DNA of 64,000 nucleotides from Paracoccus solventivorans (GTDB lineage Bacteria; Pseudomonadota; Alphaproteobacteria; Rhodobacterales; Rhodobacteraceae): positions 1 to 64,000 of the forward strand of contig NZ_FRCK01000005.1 in NCBI RefSeq assembly GCF_900142875.1, read 5' to 3'. The notes beneath the pieces are model-generated. The model worked only from the letters and a program-made list of their open reading frames with translations, did no database searches and was not told the DNA's origin. The translations under genes were made by a program, and so were the position numbers. Below, piece by piece: positions 1 through 7,843 of this stretch (position 1 is its first letter; each line of letters opens with the position of its first letter).

Positions 1-87
1 GTTCGTATCATGGGATCGAAGTCCCGGCTGCTACAGACGCTCGTGGCGGGAAGTGGCGTAAACTCAGTGCCCACTCAGGGACTGAAG

Positions 88-177
88 TGGCGGAGAGGGT
101 GGGATTCGAACCCACGGAACCCGTGAAGGCTCAACGGTTTTCGAGACCGCCCCGTTCGACCACTCCGGCACCTCTCC
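88..177 (-). tRNA. tRNA-Ser (anticodon CGA)
   Basis: On the minus strand a 90-nt class II tRNA with encoded CCA folds cleanly: acceptor GGAGAGG pairs with CCTCTCC, discriminator G. The anticodon loop is CTCGAAA, giving CGA, which reads the serine codon UCG. The T arm GGGTTCGAATCCC is canonical and a long variable arm is present, as expected for tRNA-Ser. Confidence 0.96.
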
Positions 178-591
178 GCGCTTTGGGGTGGTGAGGGCGG
201 GATTTATCGGTGCGGTGGGCGAAGCGCAAGGGGGATTTCGCAAATATTTGCCGCCTTTGGGGGGCGCTGCAGAACGGCGGCCGGCTGCGGGACCCGTGGC
301 GGCGCAAGCCCGTGCGGGCGGGTGGGAAGACAGGTGTCGTCGCTGACCTTCCGCCGCTCGGACGTCGCTCAAGCCCGCGCGGACGGGGCGTCAGCTCAAG
401 CCGGCCCCCGCCGGTGGCGCCGGTCCAGCCTCGACCCGCGCGGACGGGGCGGCGGCTCCGGGAGGGTTCCGAGGGGGCTCTCTCAGCACCCGAACCCGCA
501 CGGACGACGGGGCGGCGGAATCGGGCCGGGCGACGCGCCTGCGACCTTCCGCGGCTTGCGGGACGGCGGCGGGTAGGGCACAGGGGCAGGG
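178..591. other. Intergenic region with spaced direct repeats, no gene seen
   Basis: No convincing gene lies between the tRNA-Ser and the DUF2059 gene. Reading frames cross it only because the GC content suppresses stops. It holds three spaced copies of a GC-rich motif (separate entry). The leader just before 592 could hold the promoter of the following gene, but no clear -35/-10 pair is visible. Confidence 0.6.
374..514 (+). repeat. Three ~60-bp-spaced copies of a 17-20 bp motif
   Basis: The motif CCCGCGCGGACGGGGCG occurs exactly at 374-390 and 435-451. A third copy at 495-514 has one substitution and a 3-nt insertion. Start-to-start spacing is 61 and 60 bp. The copies are separated by unrelated GC-rich sequence. 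Function is unknown; it could be a decayed tandem repeat or a protein-binding array. Confidence 0.6.
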
Positions 592-1503
592 ATGAGCAGA
601 TCCACCGTCAGGGCTGTTTGCATTGCCGCGGCGTTGTCGGGGCTGGCCGCCATGCCCGGCATTCCGGTGGCGCCGGGGCGTGCCGCCGCGCAGCAGCCGG
701 ATCTGCCCGCCCGGCCTCCAGCCGAGTTTCGCGCCGTCGACCCCGCGCGGGTGGAACAGGCGATGCGGCTCGACCTGCTGGCAACGGTGCTGGCGGCCGA
801 GATCGCGGCGGCGGGCGACCCGTTGCGCCCGCCTCCCCCCGGCGTCCGCGATCCGCGCTGGCAGGCGATCGCGACCCGCATCGCCTCGCCGCAGCGGATC
901 CTGGCCGGGCTGCGCGCGGGCGTGGCCGAGGGGCTGGCGGCGCTGGACCAGCAAGCGCAGCGGGCGGCGGTGGCCGAGGCGCTGGGCTTCTGGGAAGCGC
1001 CGCTCGGGCGGCGGGTGATCCTGCTGGAACTGGCCGCGCGCGAGGCGATGATCGCCCCGGGGTTCGACGCCGCCGCCCGCGCCGATTTCGCCGGCGCCGC
1101 GGCGCGCAACCATCCGCGGGCCGAACAGGTGCGCGCGCTGATCGCCGCGGGCGATCTGGTCGAGCCGGCGGTCGCCGCCGCGCTGAACATGAGCGTGGCG
1201 CTGCTGGAAGGGGTGGCGCAGGCCGAGCGCCGGCCGGTCGACCGCGATACGCTGCTGCGCCGGGCCTGGGCGCAGGAACCCTCCATCCGCGCCGACCAGT
1301 CCGGCTGGATCGAGGCGCTGCTCCATGTCGCCACCGGGCCGCTGAGCGATGCCGAGATGGCGCTGCTGGTCCGGGCGGCCGGGCGGCCGGGGCACCACCG
1401 GCTCAACGCGATCCTGCAACAGGCGGCGGCCGGGGCGTTCGCCGAGATCGCCCGCGATCTCGGTCGCGCTTCGGCGCGGCGCGGGCGGGGGGCTCCGTGG
1501 TAG
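592..1503 (+). CDS. DUF2059-family exported protein
   Basis: 303 aa. A positively charged start followed by a hydrophobic stretch (about residues 8-25) and an Ala-Gln-Gln region around residue 33 indicates a Sec signal peptide, so the protein is probably periplasmic. The segment around ALGFWEAPLGRRV (about residues 125-140) matches the helical DUF2059 family as I remember it from Rhodobacter-type genomes; no catalytic residues are known for this family. It starts at ATG after GGGGCAGGG. Its stop overlaps the GTG start of the next gene by seven bases (GTGGTAG), so the two are probably cotranslated. Biochemical function is unknown. Its place immediately before a trgB-cysK pair suggests a role in the same envelope or oxyanion-stress locus, which is inference. 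Confidence 0.75.
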   Translation: MSRSTVRAVCIAAALSGLAAMPGIPVAPGRAAAQQPDLPARPPAEFRAVDPARVEQAMRLDLLATVLAAEIAAAGDPLRPPPPGVRDPRWQAIATRIASPQRILAGLRAGVAEGLAALDQQAQRAAVAEALGFWEAPLGRRVILLELAAREAMIAPGFDAAARADFAGAAARNHPRAEQVRALIAAGDLVEPAVAAALNMSVALLEGVAQAERRPVDRDTLLRRAWAQEPSIRADQSGWIEALLHVATGPLSDAEMALLVRAAGRPGHHRLNAILQQAAAGAFAEIARDLGRASARRGRGAPW

Positions 1504-2597
1504 GCCCGGCCGGGACGGTGCTGCTGGTCGGGGTGCTGGCGGCGCCCGAGATGCTGGCGGCGCTGGGGCTGGCGCCGGCGGGGCCCGACATCGCGCTGCC
1601 CGGGGCGCTGCGCGGCGGCGGCGCGGGGATCGGCGCCGGGGACTGGCCGCAGTGGGATCGCGACGCGCCGGGGACGGTGGCGGCGACCCCGGTCACGTCC
1701 AACCCGCAGCTGGCGCGCTATGCTGCGATCATGGGGCTCGCGCCGGTCGAGACCGGGCAGGGCAGGGTGCTCGGCATCCGCCCGCCCGGCGACCCTGACC
1801 CTGAGGCCGCCCCTCCCCCTGACCCGGCGCTGGCCGCAGGGGTGGCGGCGGAACTGCTGGCCCTCGACCCCGCCATCCCGGCAGAGCTGCTGCGGGCGCA
1901 TCTGCCGGGGATCGCTTGGCGGGCGGATTCGCGGCGCCGCGCGCGGGGCGCGCCACCCCGCGGCGAGCTTGTGCCCACCCCCGGCGAGCCCGCCCCCGAC
2001 CGGCTGCGCATCGAACACCGCTCTACCCCCTATCTGGGCCATTTCGCCGTCGAACAGCTGCGCCTGCGCCACCTCCTGCACCACGGCGGCTGGAGCGGGG
2101 AGATCGAGCGGGCGGTGTTCATCTCGGGCGATGCGGTGGTGGTGCTGCCCTGGGATCCGGGCCGCGACCGGGTGCTGCTGGTCGAGCAGTTCCGCGCCGG
2201 CCCGGCCGCGCGCGGCGACCCGCAGCCCTGGCTGCTCGAACCCGTCGCCGGCCGCATCGACCCCGGCGACACCCCGGCTCAAACCGCAAGGCGCGAGGCC
2301 GCGGAGGAGGCAGGGCTGACGCTGTCGCGGCTGATCCCGGTGCCGGGCAGCTACCCCTCGCCGGGCAGCGTGGCCGAATATATCTACGCCTTTATCGGCA
2401 TCGCCGAACTGCCGGACGGGGCGGCGGGGATCGGGGGGCTCGAGTCGGAATCCGAGGATATCCGCAGCCATGTCCTCGACCGCGCCCGGCTGACCGAGAT
2501 GGCGCTGGCCGGGCAGATCGTGAACGCGCCGCTGATGATCCTGGCGCTGTGGCTCGACCGCATGGCCGGGCGGCTGCGCTGCGACATGGCCCGCTGA
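1497..2597 (+). CDS. trgB: TrgB-like NUDIX hydrolase (ADP-sugar diphosphatase type)
   Basis: 366 aa from GTG 1497. That start is preceded by a GGGCGGGGGG Shine-Dalgarno and overlaps the previous stop, so I prefer it to longer frames. The N-terminal ~110 residues begin like a gamma-glutamylcyclotransferase-type domain (VLLVGVLAAPEML). The C-terminal ~200 residues are a NUDIX domain of the ADP-ribose pyrophosphatase type. Its box runs GRIDPGD...REAAEEAGL: the first box Glu is Asp, a conservative change, while the REXXEE metal-binding core is intact. LLVEQFRAGP is typical of ADP-ribose diphosphatases. In Rhodobacter sphaeroides, trgB lies beside cysK and was named for tellurite resistance; the same order occurs here. 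The trgB symbol rests on architecture and synteny. Confidence 0.75.
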   Translation: MVGPAGTVLLVGVLAAPEMLAALGLAPAGPDIALPGALRGGGAGIGAGDWPQWDRDAPGTVAATPVTSNPQLARYAAIMGLAPVETGQGRVLGIRPPGDPDPEAAPPPDPALAAGVAAELLALDPAIPAELLRAHLPGIAWRADSRRRARGAPPRGELVPTPGEPAPDRLRIEHRSTPYLGHFAVEQLRLRHLLHHGGWSGEIERAVFISGDAVVVLPWDPGRDRVLLVEQFRAGPAARGDPQPWLLEPVAGRIDPGDTPAQTARREAAEEAGLTLSRLIPVPGSYPSPGSVAEYIYAFIGIAELPDGAAGIGGLESESEDIRSHVLDRARLTEMALAGQIVNAPLMILALWLDRMAGRLRCDMAR

Positions 2598-2615
2598 CAG
2601 CTTCTTCCTTGCCCC

Positions 2616-2657
2616 AATATCCCGCGGGGGGGCGGGGGCGCGAAGCCCCCGCCCGCA
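2616..2657 (-). repeat. Intergenic palindrome, GGGATATTT family (inverted copy)
   Basis: AATATCCCGCGGGG is followed by the GGCGGGGGCG/CGCCCCCGCC-like palindrome. This is the reverse orientation of the dispersed gene-end element found about a dozen times in the window. It lies 20 bp after the trgB-like stop and before cysK, so it may also attenuate read-through. Confidence 0.6.
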
Positions 2658-2741
2658 GCCGTGCAACCGCCGCCCCCGCCGCAGGGTTGCCTGATCCCGC
2701 CCCCGCTGGTTTAACGGCAGGGCAAGAGGAAAGGCCCGACC

Positions 2742-3782
2742 ATGCGCAACTGCCCCGACCTGGCCGCCGCCATCGGCCACACCCCGCTGATCCGCCTCAA
2801 CCGCGCCTCGGAGGCGACGGGCTGCGAGATCTGGGGCAAGGCCGAGTTCATGAACCCCGGCCAGTCGGTCAAGGACCGCGCCGCACTCTACATCATCCGT
2901 GACGCGGTGGCGCGGGGCGAGCTGCGCCCGGGCGGCACCATCGTCGAGGGCACGGCCGGCAATACCGGCATCGGGCTGGCGCTGGTCGGGGCCTCGATGG
3001 GGTTCCGCTCGGTCATCGTGATCCCGGAAACCCAGAGCCAGGAAAAAAAGGACATGCTGCGGCTGGCCGGCGCCGAGCTGGTCGAGGTCCCCGCCGCCCC
3101 CTACAAGAACCCCAACAACTACGTGCGCTATTCCGGGCGGCTGGCCGCGGCGCTGGCGCGCGATCTGCCGGGGGGCGCGATCTGGGCCAACCAGTTCGAC
3201 AACACCGCCAACCGGCAGGCGCATGAGGAAACCACCGGCCCCGAGATCTGGGAACAGACCCAGGGCCGCGTCGACGGCTTTGTCTGCGCGGTGGGGTCCG
3301 GGGGCACGCTGGCGGGGGTGGCGGCGGCGCTGCAGCCCCGCGGCGTCAAGATCGGGCTGGCCGACCCCGAGGGCGCGGCGCTGCACGCCTATTACACCAC
3401 CGGCCAGTTCGACAGCCCCGGCAGCTCGATCACCGAAGGCATCGGCCAGGGCCGGATCACCGCCAACCTCGAAGGCTTCACCCCCGATTTCAGCTGGCGC
3501 ATCCCGGACGCCGAGGCGCTGCCGGTGATCTTCGACCTGCTCGAGTTCGAGGGGCTGTGCCTGGGCGGCTCGTCCGGGATCAACGTCGCCGGCGCGATCC
3601 GCATGGCGCGCGAGATGGGGCCGGGCAAGACCATCGTCACCGTGCTGGCCGATTACGGCAACCGCTATCAGACCAAGCTGTGGAACCCGGCGTTCCTGCG
3701 GGACAAGGGCCTGCCGGTGCCGCATTGGCTGGACCGCGACGCCGGCACCCCGGCGGCGCTGCCGGACGTGACCGAGGGCTGA
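2742..3782 (+). CDS. cysK: Cysteine synthase A-type PLP enzyme
   Basis: 346 aa. O-acetylserine sulfhydrylase fold: it makes L-cysteine from O-acetylserine and sulfide in the cytoplasm. The PLP-binding lysine is K44 in QSVKDRAA. The substrate/PLP loop EGTAGNTGIG (about 69-78), the glycine-rich phosphate loop GSGGTLAGV (about 190) and GGSSGINVAGA (about 275) are all present. It is slightly longer than the usual 310-330 aa, as in the Rhodobacter CysK beside trgAB. Start ATG follows AAGAGGAAAGG. It is separated from the TrgB-like gene by 144 bp carrying a palindrome, and the MscS gene follows after four bases. Cysteine supply is a known determinant of tellurite tolerance, which fits the neighbourhood. 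Confidence 0.92.
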   Translation: MRNCPDLAAAIGHTPLIRLNRASEATGCEIWGKAEFMNPGQSVKDRAALYIIRDAVARGELRPGGTIVEGTAGNTGIGLALVGASMGFRSVIVIPETQSQEKKDMLRLAGAELVEVPAAPYKNPNNYVRYSGRLAAALARDLPGGAIWANQFDNTANRQAHEETTGPEIWEQTQGRVDGFVCAVGSGGTLAGVAAALQPRGVKIGLADPEGAALHAYYTTGQFDSPGSSITEGIGQGRITANLEGFTPDFSWRIPDAEALPVIFDLLEFEGLCLGGSSGINVAGAIRMAREMGPGKTIVTVLADYGNRYQTKLWNPAFLRDKGLPVPHWLDRDAGTPAALPDVTEG

Positions 3783-3786
3783 GCCG

Positions 3787-6243
3787 ATGCAAGGCGCCCG
3801 CATCCCGCAGGCCGGGCGGCTGCGGCCGGTGCTGCTGGCCGCGCTGCTGTGGCTGGCGCTGGCGGTGGCGGTGCTGGCGCAATCCGCCGCCACCGAGCCC
3901 GATTATGCGGACTGGGAACGCGAGGCCAGCCGCGCCGAAGAGCTGGTCGAGGCCAGCGACACCCCTCCGGACGTGCTGGGGGCGGTGCGGGCGGAAATCG
4001 TCGCCTGGCGCGACCAGTTCCAGCAGGCGCAGACGCTGAACGGCACCCGCATCGCCACGCTGCGCGAACAGATCGGCGCGCTTGGCCCCGCGCCGGCCGA
4101 GGGCGAGACCGAGGCCGAGGACATCGCCGCCCGCCGCCGCACCCTGAACGAGCAGCTGTCGGAATTGCAGGCGCCGGGGCTGCGCGCGGTCGAGGCGTAC
4201 AGCCGCGCCGACAGCCTGGTGCGCGGCATCGACGACGAGTTGCGCACCCGCCAGACCAGCGCCCTGCTGCGCCACGGTCCCTCGCCGCTCATGCCCGGCA
4301 GCTGGGCCGAGGCGGTGTCCGCGGCGGTGCAGCTGGCGCGCGGCATCGCCGCGGATGTGCGCGAGCGCTGGGTCGGCCCCTCTGGGGAAACCCTGCCCGC
4401 CCGCCTGCCCGAGGTGGCGCTGTATCTGGCGCTGGCGCTGGGGCTGCTGGTGTTTGCCCGCGGCTGGGTGGAGGCGCTGCCGCGCCGGATGTCGGAACGG
4501 GCCAGCGACTATGCCCGCGACGCGGTGGGGTTCGCGGCCTCGCTGGGGCAGATCGCGATCCCGACCGCGGGCGCCTATCTGCTGGTGCGGGCGCTGGATG
4601 CGACGGGGCTGGCCGGTCCCTGGGCGCGGCCGATCCTGATGGCGCTGCCGGTGGCGGCGCTGATCCTGTTCGGGGGCCGCTGGCTGGCGCGGCGGCTGTT
4701 CCCGGCCAGCGGCGACCCGCCGGTCTGCTTCCCCGAGCCGATGCGGCTGCGCGGGCGGCTTTACGGCACCGGGCTGGCGCTGGCGCTGGCGCTGCACCAT
4801 GTCGCGGCCCGGGCGCTGCTGCCGCTGTCGGGGACGCGGGGCGGCGGACCGCAGGACAGCCGCATCCCGCTCGAGATCGACCCGGGCGCGGCGGCGGTGT
4901 TCCACCTGCCGCTGGTGGTGATGGGCGCGGTGATGCTGTTCCGCCTAAGCCATATCCTGCGCCGCGCCCGCGAGTTCACCAACACCAACACCCCCGATTA
5001 CGGCGATGCGGCGCTGGCGCTGCTGGGACATGCCGGGCGCTTCGTGGCGCTGGTGGCGCCGGCGCTGGTGCTGGTCGGCTTCGTCACCATGGCCAATGCG
5101 ATCCTGTGGCCGACCGCGATGACGCTGGGGCTGCTGGCGCTGCTGGTGGTGCTGCAGGAGTTCGTGGCCGACCTGTGGGTGCTGGTGACGCGCAACCGCG
5201 ACGGCTCGCGCAACGAGCTGGCGCCGGTGCTGATCGGCTTTGCCATGGTGCTGCTGTCGCTGCCGCTGTTCGCGATGATCTGGGGCGCCAGCGTCACCGA
5301 CCTGACCGAGACCTGGACCCGGGTGCGACAGGGGATCTCGCTGGGCGGGATCCGGCTGTCGCCGGGGGCGATCCTGACCTTCGTCGTCGTGTTCGCGCTG
5401 GGGTACATGGCGACGCGGCTGCTGCAGGGCACGGTGCGCAACACCATCCTGCCCCGCACGCGCCTGGACGAGGGCGCGCAGAACGCCGCCGTGGCCGGGC
5501 TGGGCTATGTCGGCATCGTGCTGGCGGCGCTGTTTGCGATCACCTCGGCGGGGATCGACATGTCGAGCCTGGCCATCGTCGCCGGGGCGCTGTCGGTGGG
5601 GATCGGTTTCGGCCTGCAGAACATCGTCTCGAACTTCGTCAGCGGCATCATCCTGCTGGTGGAGCGGCCGGTGGCGGTGGGCGACTGGATCCAGGTCGGC
5701 GGCGCGCAGGGCTATGTGCGCAGCATCTCGGTGCGCTCGACCCGCATCCAGACCTTCGACCGCACCGATGTGATCGTGCCGAACTCGGACCTGATCTCGA
5801 AAGAGGTGGTGAACTGGACGCGCGGCAACCTGCAGGGCCGGATCATCGTGCCGGTGCGGGTGGCTTACGGTTGCGATTCCCGCCGGGTAGCGCAGATCCT
5901 GACCGAGATCGCCGAGGACCAGCCCACCGTGCTGATCAACCCCGCGCCGGTGGTGGTGCTGGCCGGTTTCGGCACCGACAGCCTGGATTTCGAGATCCGG
6001 GCGGTGCTGGCCGACATCAACCAGGGCGTCACCGTCGCCTCGGAGATCCGCCACCAGATCGTCGAGCGCTTCGCCGCCGAGGGGCTGGCGATTCCCTTCA
6101 CCAACCGGCAGGTGCGCATCGTCAGCGGCGATGGCGCCGTCTTTGGCGTGCCCCCCAAGCCTGCGCCGCCGGCCGAGGCGGGCAGCGCCGGCGGCGACGA
6201 GGAGGCGGGCGAGGGCGAGGGCAAGGGCGCCGGCCAGCGCTAG
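3787..6243 (+). CDS. Large mechanosensitive channel (DUF3772 + MscS)
   Basis: 818 aa inner-membrane protein. Order: signal peptide (about 1-32); a charged, coiled-coil-rich periplasmic DUF3772-like domain (about 35-200) containing the ADSLVRGIDDELR motif; roughly ten hydrophobic segments from residue 210 on; then the conserved MscS core. In the core, the pore helix carries IVAGALSVGIGFGLQNIVSNF (shown in two pieces as GALSVGIGFGLQ and NIVSNF), followed by the beta domain with VGDWIQVGG and VPNSDLIS. This places it with the MscK/YbdG-like long channels that release solutes on hypo-osmotic shock. The C-terminus ends in an acidic, Gly/Glu-rich tail. It starts four bases after cysK, so it is probably in the same operon. 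Confidence 0.88.
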   Translation: MQGARIPQAGRLRPVLLAALLWLALAVAVLAQSAATEPDYADWEREASRAEELVEASDTPPDVLGAVRAEIVAWRDQFQQAQTLNGTRIATLREQIGALGPAPAEGETEAEDIAARRRTLNEQLSELQAPGLRAVEAYSRADSLVRGIDDELRTRQTSALLRHGPSPLMPGSWAEAVSAAVQLARGIAADVRERWVGPSGETLPARLPEVALYLALALGLLVFARGWVEALPRRMSERASDYARDAVGFAASLGQIAIPTAGAYLLVRALDATGLAGPWARPILMALPVAALILFGGRWLARRLFPASGDPPVCFPEPMRLRGRLYGTGLALALALHHVAARALLPLSGTRGGGPQDSRIPLEIDPGAAAVFHLPLVVMGAVMLFRLSHILRRAREFTNTNTPDYGDAALALLGHAGRFVALVAPALVLVGFVTMANAILWPTAMTLGLLALLVVLQEFVADLWVLVTRNRDGSRNELAPVLIGFAMVLLSLPLFAMIWGASVTDLTETWTRVRQGISLGGIRLSPGAILTFVVVFALGYMATRLLQGTVRNTILPRTRLDEGAQNAAVAGLGYVGIVLAALFAITSAGIDMSSLAIVAGALSVGIGFGLQNIVSNFVSGIILLVERPVAVGDWIQVGGAQGYVRSISVRSTRIQTFDRTDVIVPNSDLISKEVVNWTRGNLQGRIIVPVRVAYGCDSRRVAQILTEIAEDQPTVLINPAPVVVLAGFGTDSLDFEIRAVLADINQGVTVASEIRHQIVERFAAEGLAIPFTNRQVRIVSGDGAVFGVPPKPAPPAEAGSAGGDEEAGEGEGKGAGQR

Positions 6244-6341
6244 GCCGTCCAGGACACAAGTTTTCGCGGGCGATGGAACGATTGCCGCCACGACCGGGTT
6301 CGGATGCCATAAGCAAATCCCTTCGTGGAAAGGAAGATGAA

Positions 6342-6773
6342 ATGGCCAATCAAGACAACGCCTCGAACGCCGGCAAGACCATCAAGGACACCGCGCGGGA
6401 TGCTGCGGACGATCTGAAGCAGGGCGCCTCGAAGCTGGCCAGCGGCGCGAAGGAGGCCTGGGACGAGGCGACCGATGGCTCGACCGCCCAGCGGCTCAAG
6501 CAGGATGCCTCGGAGATGGCGCAGACCGTGCGCGACAAGGGCGCCGAGGCGGTCGACGCCGCCCGCGAGAAGGGGACGGAATATGTCGAGCGCGCCCGGC
6601 ACGAGGCCGACCGCCTGTATCGCGCCGCCGACCGCCGCGTCCACGAGGTCGCCGACCACGCCGAGGAATATTACGACGAGCTGTCCGACATGGTGCGCCG
6701 CCGCCCCGCGCAGGCGCTGGGGATCGCGGCCGGCGTCGGCTTCCTGGTCGGCCTGATCCTGGCGCGGCGCTGA
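6342..6773 (+). CDS. YqjD/ElaB-like DUF883 membrane-anchored protein
   Basis: 143 aa from ATG 6342, preceded by AAAGGAAG. The body is a long, charged, alanine-rich amphipathic helix (DTARDAADDLKQ, VRDKGAEAVDAAREKG), and it ends in one hydrophobic C-terminal segment (about 124-140) with terminal arginines. This is the architecture of E. coli YqjD/ElaB (DUF883), a tail-anchored inner-membrane protein reported to bind ribosomes in stationary phase; whether this copy does so is not shown. Four bases separate it from the following YqjE-like gene, mirroring E. coli yqjD-yqjE order. Confidence 0.78.
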   Translation: MANQDNASNAGKTIKDTARDAADDLKQGASKLASGAKEAWDEATDGSTAQRLKQDASEMAQTVRDKGAEAVDAAREKGTEYVERARHEADRLYRAADRRVHEVADHAEEYYDELSDMVRRRPAQALGIAAGVGFLVGLILARR

Positions 6774-6777
6774 ACCC

Positions 6778-7536
6778 ATGTTCGACTATGCGCGCAACCT
6801 GAAGCTCGCCGCCCAGGACACCGGCCGCAGGGTCGCCATCAAGGCGGCCGCCGGCGGCGCGGTGATGCTGGGCGCCGGGTTCCTGCTGGCGGCGCTGTGG
6901 ACGTTCCTTGCGCGCACGCTGGGCTGGGGGCCGCTGGTCGCCTCGCTGCTGATCGGGGTGGTGTTCGTCGGCGCGGGCATCGCGCTGCTGGCCAGCTCGC
7001 ACGAGGTCAAGCACCCGGTGCCCACCACCGACGAGCTGAAGGCCGAGATCGAGACCCGGCTGGAGCTGGCCACCGACGCGGCGCTGGAAAAGGCGCGGCT
7101 GAAGGCGACCGAGGTGGTGGACACGGTGGAAAACCGCGTGCACTCCGTGGTCGACGAGGTGACCCACAAGGCCAACCGCTTTGCCGACAGCGCCGAGGCC
7201 CGGGTGCAGGGCTTTGCCAGCAGCATCGCCGGCCAGGCCGGGAAAGCGGCGGAAAAGGTCGGCCTGACGCCCCAGCGGGTGGCGCGCGCCGAGGCGCGGG
7301 TCAAGTCGGGGGCGGAACGCTTCCGCCACTCGAACGCCGCCACCATCCCGCCGCTGGTCGGGGCCTTCGCCGTGGGCATCGCGCTGGCCAACCGCCTGCA
7401 ATCCTGGCGCCACGGCGACGATGCCGGGGCAGAGGATGACAGCGCCTGGGACAGGGAATGGGAAGAACAGTGGGACGATCCCTACGGCAACCCCTATCCC
7501 CCCGACGAGCCCTATGACGGCGACCGCTACGCCTGA
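6778..7536 (+). CDS. Phage-holin-superfamily III / YqjE-like membrane protein with helical tail
   Basis: 252 aa. Two closely spaced hydrophobic segments (about 22-45 and 54-75) form the holin-III/YqjE-type module. A long helical region follows (about 85-185; TRLELATDAALEKARL, VENRVHSVVDEVTHKA). A weaker hydrophobic stretch sits near 185-200, and the tail is very acidic and aromatic (WDREWEEQWDDPYGNPY). The tail is unusual for the family. Despite the name, chromosomal YqjE proteins are not lysis proteins. The 3' end of this gene is part of a tandem duplication with the terminator and the end of grxD (7460-7847), so 26 codons of the tail are echoed downstream out of any gene. Confidence 0.72.
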   Translation: MFDYARNLKLAAQDTGRRVAIKAAAGGAVMLGAGFLLAALWTFLARTLGWGPLVASLLIGVVFVGAGIALLASSHEVKHPVPTTDELKAEIETRLELATDAALEKARLKATEVVDTVENRVHSVVDEVTHKANRFADSAEARVQGFASSIAGQAGKAAEKVGLTPQRVARAEARVKSGAERFRHSNAATIPPLVGAFAVGIALANRLQSWRHGDDAGAEDDSAWDREWEEQWDDPYGNPYPPDEPYDGDRYA

Positions 7537-7570
7537 GCCGGGGCGCCGCCCGGGCGGACACAGACAAACG

Positions 7571-7602
7571 AAAAAGGGCCGCGGATTCCGCAGCCCTTTT
7601 TC
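7571..7602. terminator. Bidirectional rho-independent terminator, copy 1
   Basis: The hairpin AAAAAGGGCCGCGG-ATT-CCGCAGCCCTTTTT has an A-run before and a T-run after the stem, so it can end transcripts from both the holin-like gene (+) and grxD (-). Confidence 0.85.
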
Positions 7603-7777
7603 ATGTGTCCCCGATGCCGGGGCGCTGGTCCCGGACGGGCGCTCAGCCGCCCATCTTGCTCGAGGATCGGGAAGAGCAGTGGGGCGATCCCTATGGCCAC
7701 CCTCTCCCCCGGACGAACCCCATGACGGCGACTGCTACGCGCGAGCCGGGCGCCGCCCGGGCGGGCACAACAGAACG

Positions 7778-7808
7778 AAAAAGGGCCGCGGAAGCCGCAG
7801 CCCTTTCT
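7778..7808. terminator. Rho-independent terminator, duplicated copy 2
   Basis: The same stem as copy 1, GAAAAAGGGCCGCGG-AAG-CCGCAGCCCTTTC. The T-run on the plus side is interrupted by C, so it is probably weaker rightward but intact leftward for grxD. Confidence 0.75.
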
Positions 7809-7843
7809 CATGCGTTCCCGGGGCGCTGGTCCCGGACCGGCGC

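Noticed and set aside
1-87. Attachment site or integrase fragment at the left edge
   Set aside because: The 87 bases hold a small inverted repeat-like stretch, but too little sequence is available to support a call.
210-1496. N-terminal extension of the TrgB-like frame back to 210
   Set aside because: It runs across the DUF2059 gene in another frame and is low-complexity; GTG 1497 with a good ribosome site is the likely start.
483-3893. Minus-strand open frame of 1136 codons opposite trgB and cysK
   Set aside because: Antisense to two well-recognised genes, with composition typical of a GC-rich shadow frame (Arg/Pro/Gln/Ala-rich, no domain).
3849-6341. Extension of the DUF883 frame backward through the MscS gene
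   Set aside because: Overlaps MscS in another frame; the ATG at 6342 has a clear ribosome site and begins the recognisable protein.
6778-7536. Phage lysis holin
   Set aside because: Chromosomal pairing with a DUF883/YqjD-like gene and the long tail indicate the YqjE-like housekeeping family, not a lysis cassette.
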